Assembly: GCA_021442155.1 (NCBI GenBank)
Contig: CM038222.1
Coordinates: 60,176,266 to 60,240,265 of the forward strand
From: Cymbidium sinense
Lineage: Eukaryota; Streptophyta; Magnoliopsida; Asparagales; Orchidaceae
Direction of reading: 5' to 3'
Length of the DNA: 64,000 bases
Shown: positions 14,515-25,463 of the stretch, piece by piece
Position numbering within the stretch: position 1 is the first letter of the stretch
Layout of the letters: each line of letters begins with the position of its first letter
The notes under the pieces: generated by a model
The model's input: the letters and a program-made list of their open reading frames with translations, nothing else
What the model was told of the DNA's origin: nothing
Databases searched by the model: none
Translations under genes and position numbers: made by a program

Positions 14515-15270
14515 CAACGCTACCGCCGCCGACTACCGCCGCCAATTGCTACCGCCGGACAACCCCCATCGGCCGCTAACCCCATCGGCCGCCAACCTCA
14601 GCTGGTCACCGCTGCCATACTGCCGCCGGCATTCGCCGGAATTATCGCCGCTTCGCTCACTGCCGGCCATCACTATTATCGGGCCATCCGCTATACGACG
14701 ACGCACATCGCTTGCCATTTACTGCTGCTATCATCGCTGATAACCTCTCTACCGCTAACCTCAGAGGGCTACCGCTGTTGAACTATCCTTATTATTACTG
14801 CTAATCCATTTCTGCATCCGGTTATTATTTGCTGCCAGCTTGCAATGCTTTCACATCGGCCAAGCAACTACTTCGCTGACCATTACCAGCATTTTACTGA
14901 TCAAGGCTTTATCTCTGCTGACTACTGACATTTATCCACTGCTGACTACTGCTGCTGTTTGTTACCGCTGATAACCTCTTGCCGCTAACTATCAGAAGGG
15001 CCACTGCTGATTATCTGGCTGGTCACCATATTGACCATCGCCGGCATCCATTTATCGACGTTAGCCGCTGATTATTGCTCTCTTGTTGTCGACTACACCT
15101 TTTTGGCCAAGCAACCATCGTTACTAGATTACTGCCGCCGGCCATCGCTAATCGACCATCGCTTGCGATTTCCACCGGCCACCATCATCGCTGGTTATCT
15201 CGCCGACCACCGCCGCCGGGCCGCATCGCTTAGTATCCGCCAACCCTTCTCCGGCATCGCTCCTTGATAA
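14515..15270 (+). repeat. GC-rich CCG/ACC triplet-like interior stretch
   Basis: About 750 bp of degenerate ccgccgac, taccgctg, tgctgactac and ggccatcgc words, with no gene-family match that I recognise. The composition matches the triplet stretches found inside LTRs of the same family (5740-6215, 24350-24860), so it may have spread between LTR leader and interior by recombination. Frames here (14533-14740, 15031-15267) are compositional. Confidence 0.6.
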
Positions 15271-15279
15271 ATTCTTATC

Positions 15280-15610
15280 CTGCCGGTTCGACGAGGTTAT
15301 TAACACCACCACTTTCGGGAAAACTGGAGCCTTTGCCGAGAACATGGCGTTTTGATCGCCCGATCCCCGTCCGATCCGACGCAGGGTAACACCTCTTCGG
15401 AAAACTGAGCCTTGCCTTACGAACTACGAAGTTTTGATCGCCCATCTCTGGCCGGTCCGACGGTGTTAACACATTTTCGAGGGAAAAGCGGAGCCTTGCG
15501 TATGAACTGGTCTTGATCGCCAATCCCGGTCGGTCCGACGAGGTTAGTCAACACCTCTTTCGAGAGAAAACTAGAGCCTTGTCGTATAAACTACGGGTCT
15601 TGATCGCCTC
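15280..15610 (-). repeat. 90-bp satellite, inverted (about 4 degenerate units)
   Basis: Four units of the reverse complement of the 2851-3940 family: ggtccgacgaggttagtcaa, cacctctttcgagagaaaac, tagagccttgtcgtataaac, tacgggtcttgatcgcctcc. This confirms that the 86-bp and 90-bp families lie in the same order within one element type. Confidence 0.85.
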
Positions 15611-16222
15611 CGAACGACCTTCTCTCAAGAAGAAGAGAAGGTGTCTTCTCCCTTTGCCCTAGGGGGCTTGTTATAGACTCTTTTTAGGGGCAAAAGGGTA
15701 AAAAAACATACAAAACTGTCCAAAACCTTCTAAAACCATCCAAAACCACCCAAAACGGGCCAAAACGGTTGAAAACGGGTCAAAACGGACGTTTTCCATT
15801 AGCACCAGCGGCCACGCACCCGGCTAGCGGGCCGGTCCTTCGATCGTCAGGGCCGTCATTCCGCCGCGACCACGTTCGCCGTTCCAGCGACGCCCGCTGG
15901 TTGTTGGTCACCCGCCTGGCGTTAGCGAGCGCGCCAGCCGTTCGGCCCCTTCTTTCTGCCACCGTGCCATTGTTTCGCGAATTCGGCCGTTAACCAAAAT
16001 TCTGTCACCAACCCTCATTCGGTCTATTCGACCCACAAGATATTTCTTCGACTATAAACTGCGGTACTAATTTCTTCTGCGTTATGCGTAATCCAACCAA
16101 ACCTTGTGCCATGGCGAGTAAATGTCCGTATGGATTTCGTTGAAGAATTTATTATTTTGAAGTACTTGGCACACATATTTTTTGATGATTGAGATAATAT
16201 CATCCAAAAATATGGGGGCAAC
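15611..16222 (+). other. 3' internal segment with polypurine tract
   Basis: Carries cttgttatagactctttttaggggcaaaa, a run of ccaaaacggg/ccaaaacc words, a CpG-rich patch (15800-15990), then a segment homologous to the Tat-type element just before its 3' LTR (gaagaatttattatttt, gatgattgagataatatcat, ccaaaaatat). The final aaaatatgggggcaac (about 16207-16222) sits directly before the 3' LTR and is the likely polypurine tract for plus-strand priming. Confidence 0.65.
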
Positions 16223-17048
16223 TGATATGACCCTGAAAATTCCTCTACTCGAAGCACGAATCTTGATGCCGAAAGTAAGCTAATTAGAAATTGAAACTAG
16301 TTGAGATCAAGCACTTAAAGTAGCATTAGAAACTTTGAGACATCAGTTAAATTTCTAAAAAGCTCTCAAATATAATGTGTTTATAGTCAAATCAAGCGTC
16401 TCGACGTGCCGGTTCCAACAAGCCAAAGATCTTACAATTCCGACTTCATTTGAGCATTCAAATACACAAAATACATCATATGATCGAGGGAATCATCATG
16501 AGCCGTCCGATGGAGAGGAGTGGTTCGGATTTTGTATGTATTTACAGAGACGTCACTCCTCTAATCTATAAATAGCCTCTCATTCCTCATATGAGGGGAG
16601 GCGAAGCAAGAGAGAGGAGAGAGCTCTAAAGATCCTCAAAGCACAATCGTGCCACCACTCGACGGTTGTCAACCATCGGTCCGCCATCCGCCGCCACCGG
16701 ATCCGGTCATCGACCACTTATTGGTCATCATCACCACCACTATCGTTGACATCATCGTCAACATCGTGCCAACATTGTCAACATCGTCGTCAACATCATC
16801 GTCAACATTGTCTGTTACTAACAACTGTTGTCCCTTTCTCATATACAATTCTGTAATCCCGGTATCGGGAAGATCTTGTACTCTAAAATAGATACATAGT
16901 AGAAGCTTTTTACTGGGCTAGGCCCCGTGATTTTTCCCTCTTTTTGAGGTTTTTCACGTAAAAATTCTGGAGTTTTATCATTCACTCTTTAAATACCTGT
17001 GTGTCGGATTTCCCAAGCAAGCTAAACTTTTACTCTAACTGGTTTTCT
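16223..17048 (+). repeat. 3' LTR with TATA box at 16567-16575
   Basis: Starts TGATATGACCCTGAAAATTC like the 5' LTR, has TATAAATAG at 16567 and is followed by the target duplication aaagt (17049-17053). The two LTRs look similar by eye with scattered substitutions and several short indels, so the insertion is not very recent. Confidence 0.85.
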
Positions 17049-17053
17049 AAAGT

Positions 17054-18390
17054 AAAGGTTATACTCATGAAATTTAGGAAATATTAATATTCATAGAATC
17101 TTATAATTAAAAAAAAATACTACATTACTATTATAATAATAAACACTTTGTATTTTTTCCTATTTAAAATAAAAGCTGATAAGATTTACCAATGTCTAGG
17201 CTTAATCTCATATATGTCTACCCTCCCCTCCACTAAGAATACCACATAGACATGTAAAAATGTGTAATAATAAGAGATATGGTATACTATAAAATAATTA
17301 TGATATGACATAATGCACATATAAATAAATTTATTGATATCATTTTTTAAATGATTCTTAATTTAATCATAATTATGATATGACATAATATACATATGAA
17401 TAAAATTTGATAAAAATTTACATTAGATTTAAGTCATTATTCATACCCCTCATGCTCTAGCCTTTTAGAGAGTGAGTTTAAGAAGTTAGTTTCTTTCCTA
17501 AATAATAATAGCCTAGTCATCTTGCAAAACCATATGACTTGCCTACATGGATTTAAGGCGTATAAGGAGTTAGCTGGCTGCCACTCCATGCGATAATAAG
17601 TCCAGTTGTCGAGTGGTTTATTATCTCTTGTGGAGGTAAATCATATACCTATTTTCGCCTTAGATTTAGGTCGAGCTTTAGCCCTCGACAAAGCTTCCTA
17701 GATTTAGGATCTAAGGTCATTATTTACTTTTGTGGGTTACAAGCATAAATCCTAACCTCATATACATTTCCATAATCTTGTATTATAAAATTATAAGTCT
17801 TAGATTTCTAATAAATTTTTAACTCAAATAAATAAATCTCCTCAACTTTAAATATATAAAGTCCAATCATAGGATATATTGGAGTGCTCACTAGGCTTCC
17901 TAGTATTATGAGCACTCCCTACTTATCTCCTTTAGCATCGATAATAACTCTCTCCTTTTGATCTATCCCACTTGATTTTTTAAAATACAATCAATTTATT
18001 GATAGTCATATCTTTGAATCCTTTGGAGACAACAATCACCTACTTTAATCGAGAGTATTCTTATGAAATTCACTTTCGTTAAGATGTAATTAATTATGAG
18101 GGCTTGCCTTCATAGAAAACTTAACGAACCTGGTTTAAATAAACCCTGCTTTACTTTTTCATATAAAGCAAGAGGAAAAATCTCTAGTATAGTCGACTAC
18201 CCATCATGCCTTAGAAGTCCTTATTAGGTGATTATGTTCATTGTAGGGTAGTAGTTTCTATCTTTCAAGATAGTACACTATTCCTTAATATCGTACTCGA
18301 TCATCTCAATAAGTACATCCTCAAAAATGTGTGGTGTCCTCTCACTTATACACACACACAACGAATCCGAAAATAAACCCCACAATGTAA
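17054..18390. repeat. Block d end and partial block a, copy II
   Basis: 17054-17400 continues block d and matches 54746-55080. From about 17400 the text matches 1720-2660 (block a), ending at ggtgtcctctcacttatac near 18335. A short (CA)n run is at 18350-18360. No gene is seen. Confidence 0.65.
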
Positions 18391-20160
18391 CATAAGTAAT
18401 GGTTAATTAATGGACTTAATTCATATCATAACTTAATTAACTCATAAAACCAACTTACTCACCTTTTTTAAACCAAATTAACTCACAAATATGGGGATGG
18501 ATTAAGATTAACAAACTTCTTCTCACATTCCTTAAATCAAATTAAACATGAAATTAAAAATGATATTCAAAATCTTTGGTTTATTTTAAATGATTTTTGT
18601 TTGACATGATTGTCCTTAAGAATTAGTTTGATTGAATAAAATCATGTGTTTATATTCATTTATTCCTTTTCAATCATGTTAAATGTTATGTGTCACTTGA
18701 TTCATATATCCATATCTTTTTCAAAATTAATTAAATAAAATGAGATTTTCTTTATATGAACCTTGCATGTGTTGATCTATTTGAATATATATGTGACTAT
18801 TATCACTATTAAATCTAAAAGTATTTTTCAAAAGCTTATAAATGAATGATGACATGTGCAGTAATGATTGTTATAAATACATAAAAGATGTAGGTGCTTA
18901 TAGTTTAAAATGTATGATGTAAAGTCTTTTTCCTTTTTTCACAAATTGATTTATATAAGTTTGGATGGTAATGTGTATATCGTCTGGACATCCCGAAAAT
19001 GCGAGGCTTCAAGTAGCCCCAAGGAGGTCATTGGATTACCTCACTTCCCTGGTTTAACAACGTCACATACTCATTTGATTTCATTCTTATGTATTTTAAT
19101 ATTAGAATTTAAATAAAGCTTTAATTCATATACATAAATAATTCAATTAAATAAAATACAAGTTTTGCATGATTTGCATCCTCTTAATTATGAATACATG
19201 TGTATGTATTTAACAAAAGTGAGTATATAGTCTAAACATCCTGAGAATACGAGGCTTTAGCTTGCCCCATGGAGGTCATTTGATTATCTCACTTCCCTGG
19301 TTAACAAAGGTATGTACTTATTTATGCCTTTTATACATGTATGTGTATGTTTAATTAGAGAATGAAAAATCCTCTTTTATATCAAAAAAATACATGCATT
19401 CATAATTGTTTAAGTTGTTAAATTAATTAATCATGTGATTGAGAGCTCTCTTTCTTAAATTCTTGTATACAAATTTACACAAGTGGGTATATAGTCTGGA
19501 CATCTTGGGAATACGAGGCTTTAGCTAGCCCCAAGGAGATTTTTGGATTGCCTCACTTCCTTGGTTAATAATGACACGTACCTATTTAATTTCATCCTGA
19601 TGTATTTTTGCATAAAAATTTGGATAGAGCTTTAAAATCAATATGATTAAATAATTCAATCAAATGGAAAATATAAAGTTTAAATATGCATATTCACATC
19701 CATCATTTAAGTGTGCTAAAACATATTTTAAGTGTATGTATACTTAGGATTTAATTATATGCATGCTACATGTGATGAAAAGGAATAATTTAACCTATAT
19801 CATATGATAGTGGTTCAATCAAATTAATTTTAAGATACCTTTCATTTTGAATGTGATTATTTAAAGTGAACTTAAACTTAGGATTCAAAATCACTTAATA
19901 ATCCATTCACTAAAGAGAACCAAATCAAATTAATATACTTTAGAAAGTGGCTCAAGGGATAAAGAATCCCTTTTTCTTCTCTTTATAACACTTAGTTGCT
20001 AAGTGTAATCATATAAATAAAAAAGAAAACACAAATTAAATTTCTCAAACCTATTAAATAGCTTCAAATGAAACCAACCTTTTGTGTTAAATTAGATCTT
20101 TCTACACTTGGAAAACTCTAATGCCTACCAAGACATACCACGCAAGCCTCAATACACATT
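18391..20160. other. AT-rich stretch containing a three-unit 248-264 bp repeat
   Basis: No gene is seen. Three GC-richer cores of about 90 bp start at about 18975, 19221 and 19486; each reads gtatat.gtctggacatc, gaatacgaggctttagct, .gccccaaggaggtc and cctcacttccctggtt. gtct lies at 18982, 19230 and 19494, giving periods of 248 and 264 bp. The DNA between the cores is unconstrained AT-rich sequence. I do not recognise the family. Confidence 0.65.
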
Positions 20161-22185
20161 AAAACTAAGTCACAACTTCTAGAGTTTTGTTAGGTGATGA
20201 ATGATGTATGTTTTATTTTATGATGTATTGTTCTAAATTGGATGTTATGGTGTATGTTTTGTAGAGGATGTTATGCTCTTAGCATAATCATATGTTCTGG
20301 GATTATGCTTAAGGGATGTTTAAAATAAATATAAATGCTTTCTTTGCGGTTTAAACCCTAAGCATAATCCAAGTTAGGACATGTAGACTTAGTTACCCAT
20401 GTTCAGGGTGGTAAGTCCAAATTATAAATATAACTGTTTGAAATTGTATGTGTGTTTAGCTAACACTTCTTTTGCATGTGTAGTTAAATTTACTTTTCCT
20501 ACTTTTAATGTGATTTTATATTAGAAATTAGGATTAGTGTTATGGGAATTAAGATGAGCATTAACTAGAAGGCTTTGTCCTGGGGTGCCATGTGATGCTT
20601 TGAAGTCCACCAAATCAAAGGGAAATGAAGGAGACATGAAGACTTGAAAATTCCCCATAGCACTAATTCATTTATAAATTATAATTATTCTTTCATATTC
20701 CGGATTGTATAAGGGTAGAGCTCGGCTACCCATCTTTTTTTTTGGGTTGTACGGTGATACCCGACCGCACCAGCCTATTATTCTTTTGCGGTAGTTATAA
20801 AATTATTTAATATTATGTTTAGCTTGTGCCTTAGAAACAACATAGTTTTCATAGTTTCTTATGATTGATGCTTTAATATGTGGCCTAGATGCGATTAGAC
20901 TCTTAGGATAAAAATAAATTTTCTTCCCAACTACAACTCATAACTAAACTTTTAAATAATTCATGACCTCAACATAAAGTCTAAGCATTAAATAAGATAA
21001 TTAAAAGATGTAGCAGCTCTTTAGCTGAATGATTGAATGTTTCATAATATGCATATCATATTATTTCATTCTTGAAAATATGGGGTTTCCATCCTTGCAC
21101 GATAGGGAAATGCTTTACTTGTTAGGGAATCCCTTGTGATAGAAAACATCAATTTCTCGTTAATTTAGTCAATAATTTGATTTCATCTGCATTTATGCAT
21201 AAGAAATCTCAAAGCCTTTGTCAAAATGAAGTGTCAAAATTGGAATAAAATTTAAAAATATTTGTAGATTAAGTCATTATTCATATCACTTGTGCTATAG
21301 TCTCTTAGAAAGTGGGTTTGAAGAGCTTAATCTCTTTCTAAATAATAACAAATTCCAACTATCTTGCAATACCACATGACGACTACATGAATTTAAAGAG
21401 GAGTTAGCTAGCTATCACTCCGTGACGATCAGTTCAAGAAATGGTTTACCTTCTCTTGTAGAGGTAAACCTTATGCCTATTTTCGCTTTGATTGAGGTGC
21501 TTTAATCAATGCTCGAATCTAATTAATTATGCATCCAATTAACAAAGAATGTGTATTCCTTCCTATAAATTATTTATTTTACCACTCACGCCATCTTAAT
21601 CGCCCATTATTTATAACAAAACAACAAAGCAATTTTTAAAAGCTCACAAGAAAAGAAAAACGTAGAATTAAAATAATGCCCTCAAGATGGCATCATCATT
21701 CATCCAAAACAATCGATATTTTAAGTTGTTGCTGATGCTATTTTGTGCAATCCATGCCTCTATGATTTAGGTGTTTTTTTGAGAGTTCTAATACCTATGC
21801 TTTGAAGACTAATGTGAAAATTGTAGTTTTAATACTTATAAAACTTTAGTAAATCTGCATTTACACATGAATGGACTGCGTTCAAGAAAATGAAGAAGCC
21901 TTTGATTGTTCTAAATAAACATGCATTTGAGAAAGAGAGTGGTCAGGAAGGTACCATTTACTTAGCAGCTGCGAAGGGTAAACAAATATGATAATCCAAA
22001 GCTGTGGCTTTGCGTGATGATATTAAACATATCTTTGTTGATTCTAAAGATATTTGTCCTAATGAATGACTCTACTGATATAACTTCTTGTGATTGCCTT
22101 TTGCCGGTCTGTTAGATAAGCTTTTAGAAAGACAAGCAATTTAAAGGAAGTCAAAACAACCTCATCCAAACCGAACATAAAATGG
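20161..22185. repeat. Chimeric join of block a and block b, copy II
   Basis: 20161-21500 matches 640-1970 of block a, then at about 21500 (tttgattgaggtgctttaatcaatgc) the text jumps to the equivalent of 8850 in block b, without the LTR element and about 6.9 kb that separate them in copy I. 21730-21850 matches 49560-49680 and 58920-59030. A short imperfect palindrome, gggtagagctcggctaccc, is at about 20714. No gene is seen in 21850-22185. Confidence 0.6.
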
Positions 22186-22325
22186 AAGTGAAATGCCAAC
22201 TTTCTTCCGAATAAATGAAGTCAAAAGTGATTTGATTTCTTGCATTTTAGTATATGCTTCGACGTATATCGGGGTAAATTGTAAACGAGACAGTGGTCTC
22301 TCAAACATCCTCAAAAACTTGACCT

Positions 22326-22835
22326 GCTTGGATGGCGCTCTCTCGCTCTTTCATCGACTACTGCATATAGATCTGGGACAATCTCCCTCGAACCATCCTC
22401 ATGTACTACGCCAATTTCCTCTCATCACCCGAAGGCTACTTCCACGCCATCCTCTACAATGCTAAAGAATTCACCAACACTACCGTCTACCACGACCTCC
22501 ATTTCATATCATGGGACAACCCGACTAAGCAGCACCCGCATTACCTCAACTTGGAGGACATGGAGGTCATGGCCAACAGCAATGCGCCGTTCGCGAGGAA
22601 GTTCCGGAAGGACGATCCGGTCCTCGACAAGATCGACGCCGACCTCTTGTTCCGCGGGGCCGAAAGGCTTGTTCCGGGCGGATGATGTGTGGGGAGAAGA
22701 GATAATGGGAGTGATTCCTGTCTCGCTGTCGGAGACGGCTCAGTTCTTCGTCCCGGCCCCGGCACGTTCAGGTTTCAAAAGCTTATGGAGAAGCTTTTGT
22801 CGAAAGAGAACTTCAGGCCGCGGCAGTGCAAGTGA
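22326..22835 (+). pseudogene. GlcAT14-like (GT14) pseudogene fragment 2, in frame with two nonsense codons
   Basis: This is the better preserved of the two GT14 remnants. From AWMALSRSFIDYC the frame runs 168 codons from the ATG at 22332 to the stop at 22833-22835 without a frameshift. It holds NLPRTILMYYANFLSSPEGY, NTTVYHDLHFISWDN, NAPFARKFRKDDPVLDKIDA, GAERLVPGG, CVGRRDNGSDSC, VLRPGPGT and the C-terminal FRPRQCK. Two conserved tryptophans are stops: TAG at 22378-22380 (second residue after CI) and TGA within GG-W-CVG at 22684-22686. Both fit single G-to-A changes of TGG. The N-terminal half, with membrane anchor and most of the donor-binding part, is absent, so it cannot be a working enzyme. 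The family acts in the Golgi on cell-wall glycans. Confidence 0.88.
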
Positions 22836-22839
22836 TTAT

Positions 22840-24026
22840 TATAACGCAGATTATCTCATAACAGTTGTTTAGTGTTGTGCATTAGTTTTTTTTTTTAATT
22901 TTAAATTTAGATTAAAGAAAGAATGGAAGAATGTTTGTTCTATGATTCTTTTGTGTAGACACTTTTTTGGATTAATGCATAGAGTTGAATGGCTTACGGT
23001 ATTTAGTTGATGTTGGTATCCACTTATTTATATTAAATTAAATGAATTTATTATTATTTTCATCTAATTTTTTTAAATACTAAAAAAAATTATTTTCTAA
23101 ATTTAATAATTTGGTAGAGGTTTAAACTCAAATTCAATTAATAAATTAAGTACAAACTTCAAACAAATTTATACTATATTTGACTTTTAGTGATACTTTA
23201 GGTGTTATCTAATATACATAATCATATAAATATACCTATCTCATCCTTTAAAATAATATGTTATATAAATTAAATAAATATGAGATAGATAAGAAATTCT
23301 TAAATTATAAAGATGCAAAAGATAAAGAAAAAAAGTATTATACAATTCATAAATCATGATAGTAAAAAATATTAAAAAATTAACATAGTAAAATAATAAT
23401 AAGTAAAAAAAATTATAATAATAACTTAAAAAAAAATCTATTCATCAATAATTTCTAGAATATAACATATAAAAAAACAATGTTAAATATAATATAAATC
23501 ATCAAAAAATTTATATTTAATTATATAATTAATTAATCTTTATTAAATTTTAAATACTTATTCAAGACATGCAAAAATATAGATACATCATTGTCTTAAA
23601 TTATCTTATGAGACAGGAAATAGTATAAAAATTAAAATTGTTGTTTAAATTCAATTCAACAGTCAGTCGAAAGATTTAGTACACAGTAAGCTTAACGCTC
23701 ATGTCGAGCAATCGACCTTTCCCGTGACTGCAAATCAATCATCCCAACAACCTCAACGCCCCCGCTCGGATCATAAGCTCACGCAACTAAGCCCGGCGAG
23801 GATCAAGCCGTATGCTTAGATATAAATCGTTATTAATTTCTTAGTAATTTCACGATGTGGGACTTAAACTGTTTGATTAAGCCTGCGTTACTGTTTATTA
23901 CTATATTTTTATCTTTGGCTATGAATATTTATAAATTACATAATTTTGAACTCATTGTTAACTTATCTATTTAATTCTAGTAAAAGGTTGAAGCAATTTA
24001 TAAAAACATGCATGAAAATTGTTACG
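22840..24026. repeat. Block d, copy II (AT-rich tail of GlcAT14 segment)
   Basis: Matches 9840-10690 with an additional AT-rich stretch around 23110-23340. A GC-richer patch at 23700-23800 (cccaacaacctcaacgcccc) also resembles the right part of block b (58250, 48845). No gene is seen. Confidence 0.65.
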
Positions 24027-25249
24027 TGCTAGAAACTCAGTTCCAGTAGAATAAAATTTTACATCTTAATGTTGTTAAGAAATTCAGCACACACACACAT
24101 ATATTTGAAGAGAATAGAAACCCGCGATTTTACGGAAAAATCATAAAAAGAGGAAAAAATCACTCAAGAAAAATATTCCACTATATGTTTATTTTGAAGT
24201 ACAAAGTTTAAGTTTTCCCGTTAACGGGATTACAAAGTTTAAGTTTTTCCGATAACGGGATTACAGAGTCAGATGAGAAAGCCCGACAACGAAAAATCCC
24301 GTAATCGTAAAGAACAATTATGCAAATGGTCAGAATAATGTTGGTGGCAATCACCGATAGAATGACTACCGGCCGGTGATGATTTAGACCGTCGGACGAC
24401 TTTTGGAGACAGTTGATGGCAATCGACGCGACCAACAAAGTCCGACGGCAGAGCAAGAACTGATAATGACGACGACCGGCCAATGGTGGTGGTGCGATGC
24501 GGGTGAAGTGGTGGGCTACGATGGTCGACGACCTGGTTATGCGGAAACTACGGGTCAAACAAGAAGGACTGGTGGTGTGGCGGTGATAAGGCTGGAGGTC
24601 TGGCACCAATGGCGGGTCGACGATGGCAAGTGATAGAAGATCTACGCGGATCGACGGTGGTGACCAGGCAGCCGACCAGGATCGGTGGTGGTGGTCAACA
24701 ACGGTGTTCGACGGCGGTGGTCGGCGGCGGAGACCAACAGCGGTGGTCGATGGCGACGAGGACCGGTAGTGGTGGTCAACAGCGGTAGTCAACGGTGGTG
24801 GTTGAGGCGGCGATGTGGCTGGTATGGGCGACCGCGTGGTCGGCCAATCGACTGGTAGATTATGCCTGAGGTTCGCCTCGAGCTCTCTATTCTCTTTAAC
24901 TTGACCTCCCCTCATGCGAAAAAAGAGATATTATTTATAGATTAGAGGAGTGACATTTCTGTAAACATGCAAAATCTAAACCACTCCATCGGACGGTTCA
25001 AAATGGCTCCATTGATCATCTGATGTATTTTAAGTATATGAATGCTCAAATGAAGTCAGAATTAGGAAATCTTGGGCTTGTTAGATCCAGCTCATCAAGA
25101 CGCTCGATTTGACTATAAACACTCTATATTTAGAAGTCGACTGATATCGTAAAATTTTCAATAGACACTTGATCTGGGTTACTCACTGAATCGAGGCTTT
25201 CGACTTCAAGATTCATGCTTCGACTAGTGAAATTTTCAGTGTCATATCA
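24027..25249 (-). repeat. LTR (3' LTR of a mostly deleted element), minus strand
   Basis: In element sense it starts TGATATGACACTGAAAATTT at 25249 and ends GTTTCTAGCA at 24027, which is the canonical TG...CA form of the family. Immediately before it (25250-25290 on the plus strand) is the reverse complement of a polypurine tract and the tttttggatgaaataag segment, so this is a 3' LTR whose internal part was lost. A TATA box (tatttata) is at 24932-24939. A 235-codon open frame (24208-24915, minus) begins just downstream of the TATA box. Confidence 0.78.
24208..24915 (-). other. 235-codon open frame inside the LTR leader, probably compositional
   Basis: The frame starts at the first ATG about 20 bp after the LTR TATA box and crosses the CCACC/GAC triplet stretch. 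The product is rich in Pro, His, Ser, Thr and Arg (motifs such as TTAVDHHYRSSS, STTAVGLRRRPPP) with a hydrophobic stretch near residues 188-205. I recognise no domain. Equivalent LTRs lack the frame, so it is probably an accident of triplet repeats. Confidence 0.3.
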
Positions 25250-25319
25250 CTTGTCCTCCTATTTTTGGATGGCATTCTTATTTCATCCAAAAATATATTA
25301 ATTTTTTTAAAAATAAAAT

Positions 25320-25391
25320 AACTTTGCTTATTATTATAATTTGTAATTACATATACATATATATACATATATATACATATATATACATATG

Positions 25392-25461
<70 letters not shown>
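25320..25461. repeat. ATATAC and (AT)n microsatellite
   Basis: Four catatatata words (about 25352-25390) lead into a pure AT run to 25461. Confidence 0.95.

Positions 25462-25463
<2 letters not shown>

Larger units (their letters stand above)
11396..17048 (+). mobile_element. Complete non-autonomous LTR retrotransposon (LARD-like, satellite-bearing)
   Basis: Two direct LTRs (11396-12197 and 16223-17048) bound 4.0 kb of non-coding interior. The 5-bp target duplication aaagt is at 11391-11395 and 17049-17053. The paralogous block at 54741-54745 has a single aaagt in an uninterrupted match, which is an empty site that fixes the edges. The interior holds, in order, a leader, an 86-bp satellite array, a CCG/ACC-triplet stretch, a 90-bp satellite and a GC-rich 3' segment with a polypurine tract. 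No gag, protease, RT, RNase H or integrase motif is visible on either strand. LTR layout, 3' internal segment and 86-bp satellite are shared with the Tat-type element at 37885-47590, which suggests that type supplied the enzymes. The 3' LTR ends ...TTTTCT, not CA; other LTRs of the family end TTTCTAGCA, so two or three bases are probably lost. Confidence 0.88.

Noticed and set aside
20708..20735. Hairpin gggtagagctcggctaccc as a terminator
   Set aside because: It is an imperfect palindrome in eukaryotic repeat DNA with no adjacent gene; its counterpart in copy I is degraded.
24208..24915. 235-codon protein-coding gene
   Set aside because: It lies within an LTR across a CCACC triplet stretch, has no recognised domain, and is absent from the other LTRs of the family.
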